A DNA stretch of 64,000 nt from Thermococcus sp. (GTDB lineage Archaea > Methanobacteriota_B > Thermococci > Thermococcales > Thermococcaceae): assembly GCF_027052235.1 (NCBI RefSeq), contig NZ_JALUFF010000062.1:18879-82878 (forward strand), in the 5' to 3' direction. The notes under the pieces were generated by a model that worked only from the letters and a program-made list of their open reading frames with translations, ran no database searches and was not told the origin of the DNA. Position 1 is the first letter of the stretch; each line of letters begins with the position of its first letter. Position numbers and translations under genes: made by a program. Below are positions 8,991 to 17,396 of the stretch, one piece after another.

Positions 8991-10190
8991 ACCCGGCAGG
9001 CTCAGGGTTATCTTTTCCACAACCTTCCTCAAAATGTTGAAAGCACCAACCACGTCGGCATTCATAACAACGCCCTCTCTACGGCACTTAAACAAACCCC
9101 TAAAGATTCTCCCATCAGCGTGGCGTTGGCCGCAGAGAGGGCAAAACTGAGAAGTGAAAGCCTCATTCACGACTTCAACCTCGATACCATACTCTTCAGA
9201 GACTTCCTTTAAGCGTTTAATGACAGTATTGAACCGCCAGACGTGAGAGAGGAGGAAATTCTGCTTTTTACCCCTGTCAGAGTTTCTGGCGATTCCTTTC
9301 GGGTAACCAACGAGGATCCTCGAAACTCCGAGATGGTAAAGCTTTTCGACAGTCTGCCTTACTGCCGTGTTGATGTAGTGTTTGGCTTGGAGCTTGGCTT
9401 TTTCGTGCATTCTTTTGAGTTTCCTGCTTGTTTTGACTCCACTCCTGTTGAGTTTTGACTGATAATCCGCAATTCGTTTTTGCCAGTAAAAATCAATGCT
9501 CTTTAAGGGTCTCCCATTGACTAAGAAACTCTCGCCGTTCTCAACGTAAACGGCCATTAAATTGTTCACTCCTAAATCAATTCCAGCTGAAAGGTTTCCT
9601 TTTGGTGTTCTTGGGAGTTTAACCCACTCGCCCTTCTCCATCTTCTCCTCAACTTTGGAGAAGCTGATGCAAACATACCACTTGCGTTTAACATCATCGT
9701 AGATTATCTCTAACCGCCCTTGCTTGCCCTTGAGGTAGATCCGCCCCTTGAATTGAATCCTCAATCTCCCAAACTTTCCAAGTCTTCGCAGTTCGATAAC
9801 ATTCCCGTCAATCTTGTATTGGTCATTTCGGAGTGGGATAATGAACAGTTTCTTTCCGTTCTCCTCCCTGACAAAGCCGGGCGGTTTTGGCCTGAACCAT
9901 TCTGGAAGTTCTCCATTCTTTTTCTTCCTGTTGAGGGCGAAGAATGAACGCCAGCTTTCGGCGTTCTTTCTCGCCAACTGCTGGACTGTTGAACCACCAA
10001 TCCAGTTTTTGAACTCGTGGTAAGCTTCCTTTTCTGTTCCGTTAAAATCAATCCTGCCGAATTCTTTGAATTGTCTCAAGCGTTGGTAATTGAGTTTGTT
10101 CCAGATTACTGCGGTGGCTTGGGCTAACTCGGAGAGTGCTTTTTCCTGCTCCTTGCTCGGCTGGAGTTTGATGGTTACTGAGCGCTTCAT
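8850..10190 (-). CDS. tnpB: TnpB, RNA-guided RuvC-like nuclease of an IS605-type element
   Basis: This 446-residue OrfB/TnpB protein has the RuvC triad in SAGIDLG (D205), VNEAF (E343) and MNADVVGAFNIL (D379), so the active site looks intact. The zinc-finger region has C350 and C353 and then C369, but the expected fourth Cys is E372 (CRREG). A similar HREGVVMNAD form is recalled from other Thermococcales copies, so this is probably lineage-typical. The start at 10190 gives the family-typical opening (VTIKLQPSKEQ). The tail after about residue 400 is low in conserved features and overlaps the probable guide RNA. A TATA-like CTTTTAAAG lies about 30-40 bases upstream. Confidence 0.9.
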   Translation of the reverse strand: MKRSVTIKLQPSKEQEKALSELAQATAVIWNKLNYQRLRQFKEFGRIDFNGTEKEAYHEFKNWIGGSTVQQLARKNAESWRSFFALNRKKKNGELPEWFRPKPPGFVREENGKKLFIIPLRNDQYKIDGNVIELRRLGKFGRLRIQFKGRIYLKGKQGRLEIIYDDVKRKWYVCISFSKVEEKMEKGEWVKLPRTPKGNLSAGIDLGVNNLMAVYVENGESFLVNGRPLKSIDFYWQKRIADYQSKLNRSGVKTSRKLKRMHEKAKLQAKHYINTAVRQTVEKLYHLGVSRILVGYPKGIARNSDRGKKQNFLLSHVWRFNTVIKRLKEVSEEYGIEVEVVNEAFTSQFCPLCGQRHADGRIFRGLFKCRREGVVMNADVVGAFNILRKVVEKITLSLPGLSAGGGNWPEARPEGFSEPPSMGVVRITPQTSPPLARGFPDGNPVL

Positions 10191-10568
10191 TTCAAAGCAT
10201 GGTATGACTCTTAGGCTTTAAAAGAGTGTTGCTTTCCCTCTTAAGGGCCAGCTGGGTGGTTGTCACGTTCCTTCTCGGTTGATTATCCAGATGGGTATTT
10301 TCCAAGGCGCATTTTTAACAATGAGAATTTAATTGTTTTTATGCCAATGAGTTCTCCATTTGTCATTTTACATGTTAACATCGAGATTATTTTTGCCGGG
10401 CTTGTGAGTTTCAGATTCTTTTTTACAAGCTTTCAGGGCTTTGTTTTCCCTCAGGCAGTTCTCACGGTATTTTTAGCGTGAATACGAACTTGGAACTTTT
10501 CAGGCACCTTTAAATAGTTTGCCAGTATAAGTTACTTAACCATTAACTCTGTCGCCGGAGTTATTATT
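10191..10568. other. Intergenic region between tnpB and the DUF7344-like gene
   Basis: The 378 bases hold the minus-strand tnpB promoter at its left end and, at 10508-10517, a TATA box (CTTTAAATAG) for the plus-strand gene at 10569. The middle is T-rich. A 73-codon frame at 10260-10481 has no ribosome site or family resemblance and is not called. It may include the unseen left end of the element. Confidence 0.5.
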
Positions 10569-11060
10569 ATGGTGAGAGAATGGAATGCTGAATCGTCGCA
10601 TTCCAGGGGAGAGAGAAAAGTGATCGGAACAGGAGCTTCATCGAGCATACTCGGCAACAGCCGGAGGATGCTCATGATAGAGTACCTCAGGGGTAGTGAT
10701 GGAAGGGCCGAGCTGAGGGATGTTGTTGACTACATCGCGGAGAAGGAAGGCGACACTAACAGAAAGCACAGGAAGAGCGTTTACGTCAGCCTTATCCAGA
10801 CGCACATTCCCAAACTTGAGAGGGAAGGAGTAATAACCTTCAACAGGGGAATCGTGACGCTCGTGAAAGTTCCGGAGGACGTAACCGTTTACATGGAGAC
10901 CGTCAACAAGAACGACATAAGCTGGAGCTCCTTCTACATCGGGCTTTCACTTATCTTTCTGACGGTCGCCGTTTACCTCGGCAACATCCACCTCGCTCTG
11001 GCCTCGATTGTGTACACCCTCGTCGGCGTCATCCACCGCCGTAAGATGAAACCCCTCTAA
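10569..11060 (+). CDS. Winged-helix regulator with two C-terminal membrane segments (DUF7344-like)
   Basis: Residues 30-105 (LGNSRRMLMIEYLRG, HRKSVYVSLIQTHIPKLERE, GVITF) match the DUF7344-type winged helix of archaea. Two membrane segments follow (SSFYIGLSLIFLTVAVYL, ALASIVYTLVGVI) with a short basic tail. This gives 163 residues from ATG 10569. The TATA box at 10508-10517 implies a short leader. It stands just upstream of, and in the same direction as, the DUF1102/signal peptidase cluster. It may therefore be a membrane-tethered regulator of that cluster; the link is inferred from position only. Confidence 0.75.
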   Translation: MVREWNAESSHSRGERKVIGTGASSSILGNSRRMLMIEYLRGSDGRAELRDVVDYIAEKEGDTNRKHRKSVYVSLIQTHIPKLEREGVITFNRGIVTLVKVPEDVTVYMETVNKNDISWSSFYIGLSLIFLTVAVYLGNIHLALASIVYTLVGVIHRRKMKPL

Positions 11061-11108
11061 CTTTTCTCCGGGTAAGCCCGGGTTACCTTGAGTTAAGTCA
11101 CAATTTCC

Positions 11109-11242
11109 TATATATTGCGGAGACTACTGGTTATTGAGCAACCGTGTGGTTGCTTTGACAGGCACTGCGTTTTGCACCACCGGGGCGAAACACTCGCCCG
11201 CTTCCATTTCCACAGTGCCTCCCAGTTAAGGAGGCGAAAAAG
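11109..11242 (+). promoter_or_regulatory. Promoter and structured 5' leader of the fibre-like cluster
   Basis: A TATA box (CTATATATTG, 11109-11118) predicts a transcript start near 11140. The ~100-base leader contains GCAACC/GGTTGC (11138-11143/11148-11153), GGGCGA/TCGCCC (11183-11188/11194-11199) and a long-range stem GGCACTG/CAGTGCC (11161-11167/11213-11219). GCCTCC/GGAGGC (11217-11222/11230-11235) hides the ribosome site GGAGG. The last two stems share bases 11217-11219 and compete. The start codon is TTG 11243. Confidence 0.55.
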
Positions 11243-11836
11243 TTGAGAAAGAATATTGCCTTGGGAATTTTTGGTCTGCTGGTGGCCTTTGGGCTCGTTC
11301 TTGGGGCCGGAGCCAACTTCAGGGACTACAACGCGGACAGGAGCGTACATTGGGAGGTAGTTACCGATGACACCGAGCTCATCGACCTGACCCCAATCCA
11401 GCCCTACGCGTACATTAACGACGGCGGTGTCCTCGTGGTGGACATCAGCCCTGAGAACCCGAACTGGCCGGGCTATGGAAACGGCCTCAGCCCGAACTCA
11501 GAGTACAACTTCGACGAGGTGTTTGAGGTTAGCAACGACCTCTGGGAGGAGAACATGAGCATAGTCGTGAGGATTACAAGCGACAATCCTGTGATTCAGT
11601 TCTACGGGGCTGACCACGACATCCACGACAGCGCTACAGGGGCTGTTGTGTACGCGAGCGACATGGCCAAGAACGACGTCTGCTTTGTCGTGAACAACGG
11701 CGACGCGGTTAAGGTCGGCATGGACTTCACCGTCGGCAACGACGCGCCCAACACGACCCAGAGTGCGTCAGTTCACATAGAGGCCTACAGGCTCGGCACG
11801 GAGCCGGCAGACCTGAGCGGAAAGTGCGGTCAGTGA
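11243..11836 (+). CDS. Exported DUF1102/TasA-like protein, first copy
   Basis: TTG 11243 follows AGGAGGCG. The 197-residue product has a short signal peptide ending in a glycine/alanine run (IFGLLVAFGLVLGAGANF) and then a beta-rich domain (DYNADRSVHWEVVTDDTELIDLTP), as in DUF1102 proteins of Thermococcales. The short N-terminus followed by a beta sandwich, next to a signal peptidase I, resembles TasA of Bacillus and AbpA of Pyrobaculum, whose subunits polymerise into extracellular fibres. A second, related copy follows 14 bases downstream. It is likely the main or a minor fibre subunit, since its start is the one behind the structured leader. Confidence 0.72.
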   Translation: MRKNIALGIFGLLVAFGLVLGAGANFRDYNADRSVHWEVVTDDTELIDLTPIQPYAYINDGGVLVVDISPENPNWPGYGNGLSPNSEYNFDEVFEVSNDLWEENMSIVVRITSDNPVIQFYGADHDIHDSATGAVVYASDMAKNDVCFVVNNGDAVKVGMDFTVGNDAPNTTQSASVHIEAYRLGTEPADLSGKCGQ

Positions 11837-11850
11837 AGGGGGCGTGAAGG

Positions 11851-12387
11851 ATGAACAAACTATTCGGATTGGCAATACTCATGATTGGAATGCTCCTGGC
11901 AGTCGGGGCGGGCGCGAACTTCCGCTACTACTCCGCGGACAGGACTGCGAGCTTCGATGTCGTGTCTGACGACAACGAGCTGATTGATTTGACCGCCCTG
12001 CAACCCTACGTCACCTACGACGCCGGAAAACTCTACGTGGACATAAGCCAGTACAACCCCAACCATCCCAACTGGGGAGGGAACGGCATGAGCCCTAACA
12101 CCACCTACGTCTTCGAGGAGATGTTCGAAGTCAGCAACGAGCTCTGGGAGAACAATGCAACCGACTACCCGATATGTGTGACCATAAAGAGCCAGCACAA
12201 CGGTGTACTACTCTTCGCAGGCAACTACACCAGCCCAATAGCCGGCCCGGCCAACAACCTGCAGTTCACCGTCTACAACGGGAACCCGATTCCGGTTGGC
12301 ATGATCTTCAACAACACCAACTCGACCCTTGGCAGCTACCAGTTCCAGATGAGCTTTGAGGCAGTGGCCGGAACCTGCGGGCCGTGA
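11851..12387 (+). CDS. Exported DUF1102/TasA-like protein, second copy
   Basis: This 178-residue paralogue of the preceding gene shares ANFR.Y.ADR, DDNELIDLT, QPY and the VFEEMFEVSNELWE block. Its signal peptide is LFGLAILMIGMLLAVGAGAN. ATG 11851 follows a purine-rich GGGGGCGTGAAGG site. Two tandem related subunits are common in TasA/AbpA-type fibre loci. Several sequons (NAT, NYT, NTT, NNT, NST) suggest glycosylation outside the cell. There is no enzyme motif. Confidence 0.72.
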   Translation: MNKLFGLAILMIGMLLAVGAGANFRYYSADRTASFDVVSDDNELIDLTALQPYVTYDAGKLYVDISQYNPNHPNWGGNGMSPNTTYVFEEMFEVSNELWENNATDYPICVTIKSQHNGVLLFAGNYTSPIAGPANNLQFTVYNGNPIPVGMIFNNTNSTLGSYQFQMSFEAVAGTCGP

Positions 12388-12431
12388 TTTCCTTTCGGGG
12401 CCTTTGCCCCAAAATTTGAGAGGGTTTGCCG

Positions 12432-13493
12432 ATGAGAAAACTGCTTGAAAACATCGTGGTTGTAGTAGCGACCGTTTTTCTGCTCGCCTCAGTGACGGGT
12501 TTCCTCCTCGGCAGGCCTGTTCTTCTCTCTTACGCTTACTCAGAGAGCATGACCCCTACGATAAACAAGGGCGACATGTTCTTCATCAATCCCCTCTCTA
12601 AGGGAGGGAAAATCGGGGACATAATAGTCTTTCACAGGGGAGACGGCTGGACCGTTCACAGGGTATTCGCCATCACAGAGAAGGGCTACGTGACCAAGGG
12701 AGACAACAACGTCGCCACAGACCAGCAGAACGGTGAAAATCCCCTGGTTAGGAGGGAAGACGTTATAGGGAAGGTGGTTGAGCTCGGGGGCAGGCCACTC
12801 ATCATAAGGGGTGGAGGGGCCTTCATCGAGTCGCTCCGTGCGAGGCTGACCAGCTTCTACGCCGTTGTCATCTTCCTCCTCGCGGGCGCTTTTCTGACGT
12901 TCTCGGGTGGAGATAAAAGGGACAGGGGCAGGAGGAAGTACCTCAAAGTCCGCGCCAAGACCCTATACGCGGTCGTCTCGATAGTGATAATAGCGGGCTT
13001 TCTCTTCGTAACCGTTGCCTCATGGGGGACGCTGACGTTCACGTACTCATCCACCCTGGCCGGCGGTCAGAGGGAGGGCTGGTATCTCCCGGGAAGCACG
13101 TTCGAGAGAAACGTCACCGTCAAAAACAGTGCCCTCTACCCCTTCCACTACTTCATAACCGTCAGCGGAGGAAGGGTTGAGCTGCTCAACGGCGACACCT
13201 TTGAAATCCCGGGGAGGGGAACCCATGAAATAAGCCTCAGAATCTCTGTTCCGAAGGAGACGAGGATATACAAGGAGGAGATCACCGTTCACTCATATCC
13301 CTCCATCCTCCCCGGATGGCTCGTCGCCTCCCTTTACAACATCAGCCCCTACCTCCCACTGCTTCCCTACGCCATGGAGCTGGCTGGAGTTCTGGTGGTC
13401 TTCTACTACCTCGCCGACGTGGGAAGAGGTGACATCCTGAGAATCAGGGTCAGGAGGAGAAGTCTTCTGGCCAAAATTATGGGAGATGGTTGA
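12432..13493 (+). CDS. Signal peptidase I, archaeal/SipW-like, with C-terminal extension
   Basis: The membrane serine protease removes signal peptides. The catalytic Ser39 lies in YSESMTPT, with His76 in TVHRVFA (His in place of the bacterial Lys, as in archaeal and ER enzymes) and Asp91 in TKGDNN. ATG 12432 is chosen; TTG 12426 is in frame but less likely. The product has 353 residues, longer than a minimal archaeal peptidase. After the catalytic core come a second membrane segment, a ~110-residue extracellular beta domain and another membrane segment. Placement between exported substrates suggests it is dedicated to them, as SipW is to TasA. Confidence 0.88.
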   Translation: MRKLLENIVVVVATVFLLASVTGFLLGRPVLLSYAYSESMTPTINKGDMFFINPLSKGGKIGDIIVFHRGDGWTVHRVFAITEKGYVTKGDNNVATDQQNGENPLVRREDVIGKVVELGGRPLIIRGGGAFIESLRARLTSFYAVVIFLLAGAFLTFSGGDKRDRGRRKYLKVRAKTLYAVVSIVIIAGFLFVTVASWGTLTFTYSSTLAGGQREGWYLPGSTFERNVTVKNSALYPFHYFITVSGGRVELLNGDTFEIPGRGTHEISLRISVPKETRIYKEEITVHSYPSILPGWLVASLYNISPYLPLLPYAMELAGVLVVFYYLADVGRGDILRIRVRRRSLLAKIMGDG

Positions 13494-13494
13494 T

Positions 13495-14418
13495 ATGAAA
13501 AGCGCGTTCTTTGTTCTGGCGTTCCTCGTGGGGTCACTCCTCGTGGTTGGCTCAAGCGGTAATTTCAGGGGCTATGCGTCCACCAGGGACGTGTCCTTTC
13601 AGGTCGTTCCCCACAGCGAAGAGTACATGGGTTTCGAGTGTGAGAACGGCTACTCCGCGGTTGTCACACTAAGGCAAAACTCCGAGGCCGATTTTGGGGT
13701 CATTAACATCACAAACTCCCTGCCCGAGGGGAAGATCGTTGCCATCGCTCTCGGGCCGAACTACACGGAACTTCCCTCCGGGCTTGAGGTCTCTATAGAG
13801 ACCGACGATGGAAACCCCGTGAGCCTCGACGCAGGTGAAAGGTACACCTTCACCGGACACGCCTCGACCGGAAACGTCCGAGCCGGGGAGTACATAGTTC
13901 CCATCGAGCTCTACGCCACCTGGGAAGGCGGGGGTGCCTCGGTTTCAACATGCCCACTGAAGCTGATAGTGGAGGAAGGGCCAAGAATAGAGAAGATTCT
14001 CCTTTCGGGGAACACGAGCGGTATACCACTAAAAACCTACCAGGAGTGGGTCTTTCAGGTGGTCGTAACGAACCCGGGGAGCGAGGACATTGAAATAACC
14101 GTTGCAGACACCGTTCCGGCCGAGTTCACGGTCAACCTCTCGGGAACAGGAGCAAGCGCCGGGAGCTATGCCTTCTGGTCAGCGAGCAACGGGAACTCTC
14201 ACTCCGCAACCAAAATGGAGTGGAACGTGACCGTGCCAGCGGGCGGGAGCGAGCACATTAACGTCACGGTGTTCACAAGGCTCAACCACGGCAACCAGCA
14301 GGAGTTCACATCCTGCGGTGATTATGCACTGAACAACGGTGCGAGGATACTCGACTACGACATCGTGAGCAACGGCATATGGGTCTCCACAGCCTGCGGT
14401 GGAGGCGAGGAACCGTGA
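13495..14418 (+). CDS. Exported beta-rich protein of the fibre-like cluster
   Basis: ATG 13495 comes just after the peptidase stop (TGA 13491-13493) and follows GGAGATGGT; ATG 13486 is possible. The signal sequence FFVLAFLVGSLLVVGSSGNFRGYAS ends like those of the two DUF1102 proteins (NFR.Y.S/AD), suggesting the same peptidase processes it. The body (307 residues) seems to have two beta domains. The second (about 165-260: WVFQVVVTNPGSEDIEITVADTVP) resembles CARDB/DUF11-like repeats of surface proteins. Cysteines are few. It may be a cap, anchor or minor subunit of the fibre. Confidence 0.65.
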   Translation: MKSAFFVLAFLVGSLLVVGSSGNFRGYASTRDVSFQVVPHSEEYMGFECENGYSAVVTLRQNSEADFGVINITNSLPEGKIVAIALGPNYTELPSGLEVSIETDDGNPVSLDAGERYTFTGHASTGNVRAGEYIVPIELYATWEGGGASVSTCPLKLIVEEGPRIEKILLSGNTSGIPLKTYQEWVFQVVVTNPGSEDIEITVADTVPAEFTVNLSGTGASAGSYAFWSASNGNSHSATKMEWNVTVPAGGSEHINVTVFTRLNHGNQQEFTSCGDYALNNGARILDYDIVSNGIWVSTACGGGEEP

Positions 14419-14448
14419 CCGTTTTTCCTCTGGAGGAGAGTGCCCGCC

Positions 14449-15414
14449 ATGAGACGAATTGAAAGGGAAACCATGCTAAAGCTCACCCTCGCGGCATGCA
14501 TTTCAGCAACCATTATCTTCGGGGCCTATTCACTGGTCGCCTACTCGAAGGCCCCCTCAACGACCAGCGTTTCCTACGAGACAGTCTACGTCGAGAAAGG
14601 CTCAATAACCCACAGCGGGCTTTTCTCCAACGAGACCGTCTATAAAAACGGGAGCTCACTCGACCACTACCCCGAGAGGATAACCCGCTTCATAAACGTG
14701 ACCTACAGCTACGAGACGGAGCCTTCGGCCGAAGGGAGCTACCGGGCGGTCCTCAGAACGGACTACTACGTCGTCTCAAACAAGAAGAGGGTTTACATAA
14801 AGAACGTCAGCAGGGAAACGTGGAGCGGGGGCTTCAGCGGTTCCTTTTCCATCCCAGTTCCCCTCAACGTTTCAAGGTTTGACTCCGACCTGAAGAAAAT
14901 CAGGGACGGTACAGGCCTCTTCAGGGCCAGCGGAGAAACCTACCTGCTTGTCCGGGTAAAGATAGAGGGAAGAAAACCCTTCGTCCAGCGGATAGGGGTC
15001 TCAAGAGATACCTCGGGGATGCTCAGCCTTTTCGGAGGGGATAAAGACTACAAAGAAGTTCGGAGGCACAGTAAAACGACCGAGAAGAGGATGAACTTTC
15101 TCTGGTCGAGAGTTTCCGTGTCAACTGGAAGGAAGGCTTTCCCGGCTCTCTCGGCCTTTTTCGCCATTCCCCCGCTCGGCTTTATCTACTCCAGGAGGGG
15201 GAAAAAGCTGGAGGACGAGCTTAAGGGCCTCAGAAAGTTCGTAGTTGAGGGCAGGCCAGATGACAGGGCCAAGTCCGTCCTGCTGGAGTCGGCGGGGGAT
15301 CTTGAGAGGGTCTTCAATATCGTTGACAAACCGATAGTCCATCACCTCTGGGAGGGGAGGGATGTCTATTCCATAACAGATGGAGAAACAACCTATGAGT
15401 ACATAGTCGAATGA
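14449..15414 (+). CDS. DUF5305 membrane-anchored protein
   Basis: ATG 14449 is preferred with GGAGGAG ten bases upstream; GTG 14440 is in frame but too close to that site. The 321-residue product has an N-terminal membrane segment (MLKLTLAACISATIIFGAYSLV split by charges), an extracellular beta domain with the DUF5305-like pattern (YVEKGSITHSGLFSNETVY, ITRFINVTYSYE), a second membrane segment near residue 235 (AFPALSAFFAIPPLGFIY) and a basic cytoplasmic tail. DUF5305 proteins are recalled beside signal peptidase/DUF1102 genes in Thermococcales and halophiles. It is last in the cluster and its function is unknown. Confidence 0.72.
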   Translation: MRRIERETMLKLTLAACISATIIFGAYSLVAYSKAPSTTSVSYETVYVEKGSITHSGLFSNETVYKNGSSLDHYPERITRFINVTYSYETEPSAEGSYRAVLRTDYYVVSNKKRVYIKNVSRETWSGGFSGSFSIPVPLNVSRFDSDLKKIRDGTGLFRASGETYLLVRVKIEGRKPFVQRIGVSRDTSGMLSLFGGDKDYKEVRRHSKTTEKRMNFLWSRVSVSTGRKAFPALSAFFAIPPLGFIYSRRGKKLEDELKGLRKFVVEGRPDDRAKSVLLESAGDLERVFNIVDKPIVHHLWEGRDVYSITDGETTYEYIVE

Positions 15415-15535
15415 TATCGGAAAGAGCTCCCACATTCCCGTCCTCTTCTGGTTCCTTTCCATTCACCAACAACTTTAAAAACAAAACTCAAAACCAACCT
15501 TAGAGGTTCTGCAAAAAGGTTAGAGGTGGTTAGAG

Positions 15536-16069
15536 ATGAACCCGTTCCACGAGCTTGAGCCCGGACCGGAAGTCCCGGAGGTCGTCTACGCACTCATAGA
15601 GATACCGAAGGGCAGCAGGAACAAGTACGAGCTCGACAAGAAAACCGGCCTGCTGAAGCTCGATAGAGTGCTCTACAGCCCGTTCTTCTACCCGGTTGAC
15701 TACGGGATAATACCCCAGACCTGGTATGACGACGGCGATCCTTTCGACATAATGGTCATAATGCGCGAGCCAGTCTATCCACTCACTATCATAGAGGCCA
15801 GGCCCATAGGCATAATGAAGATGGAGGACAGCGGTGACAAGGACTGGAAGGTCTTAGCAGTTCCCGTTGAGGATCCCTACTTCAAGGACTGGAAGGACAT
15901 CGATGACGTTCCAAAGGCATTCTTAGATGAGATAGCCCACTTCTTCCAGCGCTACAAGGAGCTCCAGGGCAAGGTAACCAAGGTCGAGGGCTGGGGCAAC
16001 GCCGAGGAAGCTAAGAGGGAAATACTCCGTGCCGTAGAGCTCTACAAGGAGAAGTTTGGAAAGAAGTGA
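15536..16069 (+). CDS. ppa: Inorganic pyrophosphatase
   Basis: A family I soluble pyrophosphatase of 177 residues, which hydrolyses PPi to two phosphates. The signature [10 protein letters not shown] carries the metal-binding aspartates, and [13 protein letters not shown] and [11 protein letters not shown] hold other active-site residues. ATG 15536 follows a GAGGTGG/AGAG purine stretch. A TATA-like TTTAAAAAC near 15473 drives it. The RNA polymerase/ribosomal run starts 31 bases downstream and may be partly co-transcribed. Confidence 0.95.
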   Translation: MNPFHELEPGPEVPEVVYALIEIPKGSRNKYELDKKTGLLKLDRVLYSPFFYPVDYGIIPQTWYDDGDPFDIMVIMREPVYPLTIIEARPIGIMKMEDSGDKDWKVLAVPVEDPYFKDWKDIDDVPKAFLDEIAHFFQRYKELQGKVTKVEGWGNAEEAKREILRAVELYKEKFGKK

Positions 16070-16100
16070 TCTCTTTTCAACTCTTTTTGGAGGTCAGGCC

Positions 16101-16661
16101 ATGTACAGGCTCCTGAAGGTTAAGGACGTCGTGAGGATACCCCCGAGGATGTTCACAATGGATCCAAAGGAGGCCGCAAAGCTGGTTCTCCGCGAGACAT
16201 ACGAGGGCATCTACGACAGGGATGAGGGCGTTGTACTCTCGGTAATCGACGTTGAGGAGATTGGAGAGGGCGTTATAGTGCCCGGCGACGGGGCAACCTA
16301 CCACGAGGTTGTTTTCACGGTTCTCATGTGGACGCCCAGACACCACGAGGTCGTTGAAGGGGAAGTGGTTGACGTCGCTCCCTACGGGGCCTTCATCAGA
16401 ATCGGCCCGATGGACGGCCTCGTGCACATAAGCCAGCTGATGGACGACTACGTTGTCTTCGACGAGAAGAACAGGCAGTTCATAGGGAAGGAAACCAAGA
16501 GAATCCTGAAGCTCGGAGACCCCGTGAGGGCGAGGATTATTGCGGTCAGCGTTAAGAGCAGGGTCATCAGGGAGAACAAGATAGGCCTGACTATGCGCCA
16601 GCCCGGTCTCGGAAAGTTCGACTGGATAGAGAAAGAGAAGAGAAAGGCCAAGGAGGAGTGA
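16101..16661 (+). CDS. rpo7: RNA polymerase subunit Rpo7 (E')
   Basis: Rpo7 pairs with Rpo4 to form the stalk of archaeal RNA polymerase. The N-terminal tip domain (MYRLLKVKDVVRIPPRMF) and C-terminal S1 domain (VEGEVVDVAPYGAFIRIGPMDGLVHISQL) are complete in 186 residues. ATG 16101 follows GGAGGT; the frame is open to 16056 but that part overlaps ppa. The downstream spt4 start is reached by a short overlap. This rpo7-spt4-dephospho-CoA kinase-S24e-S27ae order is typical of Thermococcales. Confidence 0.96.
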   Translation: MYRLLKVKDVVRIPPRMFTMDPKEAAKLVLRETYEGIYDRDEGVVLSVIDVEEIGEGVIVPGDGATYHEVVFTVLMWTPRHHEVVEGEVVDVAPYGAFIRIGPMDGLVHISQLMDDYVVFDEKNRQFIGKETKRILKLGDPVRARIIAVSVKSRVIRENKIGLTMRQPGLGKFDWIEKEKRKAKEE

Positions 16662-16663
16662 GC

Positions 16664-16867
16664 ATGGCGAAGGAGAGGGCCTGCAGGCACTGCCATTACA
16701 TAACCACCGAGGATCGCTGTCCCGTCTGCGGGAGCAGGGATTTAAGCGACGAGTGGTTCGACCTGGTAATCATCATAGACACGGAGAGCAGAATAGCCAA
16801 GAAGCTCCGCGAGAGTATACCCGAAGCTGCCAAGGTGCCGGGCAAGTACGCCATAAGGGTCAGGTAA
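16664..16867 (+). CDS. spt4: Transcription elongation factor Spt4 (RpoE'')
   Basis: A 67-residue zinc-ribbon protein that pairs with Spt5 to keep RNA polymerase processive. The zinc ligands are in CRHCHY and CPVCGS. ATG 16664 follows GGAGGAG and lies just after the rpo7 stop. The following gene starts one base after its TAA. Confidence 0.95.
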   Translation: MAKERACRHCHYITTEDRCPVCGSRDLSDEWFDLVIIIDTESRIAKKLRESIPEAAKVPGKYAIRVR

Positions 16868-16868
16868 A

Positions 16869-17396
16869 ATGTACTTCCGTCTAACCCCCGAACTCAGGGC
16901 CCTCCTCAAGAGGCCCTTGGGAATGTTAATCCGCGGGCCGATTCCCGAGCCATACCTGAGGATAAGGGACGAGCTCGACGGCAGGTTCGTGGTTACTGTG
17001 GGGGACGTCGTCACCGAGAACCTGCTCCGGCTCGGCATCACGCCAAACATAGCCCTCTACGATCTAAAAACGAAGAGGAAGGAGTACTCCCCGGATATCG
17101 AGGCGGAAGCGGTCTTCATGACCGTGAAGAACCCTCCGGGGACGATAACGAAAGCTTTATTAGACGCCGTCAGGAAGGCCGTCCGTCTCGCCGGAAGGGG
17201 ACGGCCGGTGCACATACTCGTCAACGGCGAGGAGGATTTGGCGGCCATCCCCGCAGTGCTCTACGCTCCCCTCAACTCGGTCGTCCTCTACGGCCAGCCC
17301 GACGAGGGAGTAGTGCTTATAAAGGTAACACCCGAATGCAAGCGCAGGTGTGCGGAGATACTTTCCAAGATGGAGGTGGTTCGTGATGGAGATTAA
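16869..17396 (+). CDS. GTP-dependent dephospho-CoA kinase (DUF359)
   Basis: The 175-residue protein belongs to DUF359, shown in Thermococcus kodakarensis to phosphorylate dephospho-CoA using GTP, the last step of coenzyme A synthesis in archaea. Family features include [31 protein letters not shown] (the GDVVT motif) and the conserved VNGEEDL block. ATG 16869 follows the spt4 stop by one base. Its end overlaps the S24e start by 11 bases. Its placement among RNA polymerase and ribosomal genes is conserved and need not reflect shared function. Confidence 0.92.
   Translation: MYFRLTPELRALLKRPLGMLIRGPIPEPYLRIRDELDGRFVVTVGDVVTENLLRLGITPNIALYDLKTKRKEYSPDIEAEAVFMTVKNPPGTITKALLDAVRKAVRLAGRGRPVHILVNGEEDLAAIPAVLYAPLNSVVLYGQPDEGVVLIKVTPECKRRCAEILSKMEVVRDGD

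Larger units (their letters stand above)
8763..10230 (-). mobile_element. IS200/IS605-family element carrying only tnpB (approximate ends)
   Basis: The single gene is tnpB; no TnpA Y1 transposase is encoded nearby, so the element is non-autonomous for transposition. The right end is marked by a hairpin at 8814-8835 and further GC-rich hairpins at the 3' end of tnpB. The left end is not clear and is set near the tnpB promoter. It sits beside tRNA-Gln without disrupting it. Confidence 0.6.

Noticed and set aside
10260..10481. A 73-codon plus-strand frame between tnpB and the regulator gene
   Set aside because: No ribosome site, T-rich composition and no family resemblance; it overlaps a probable element border.
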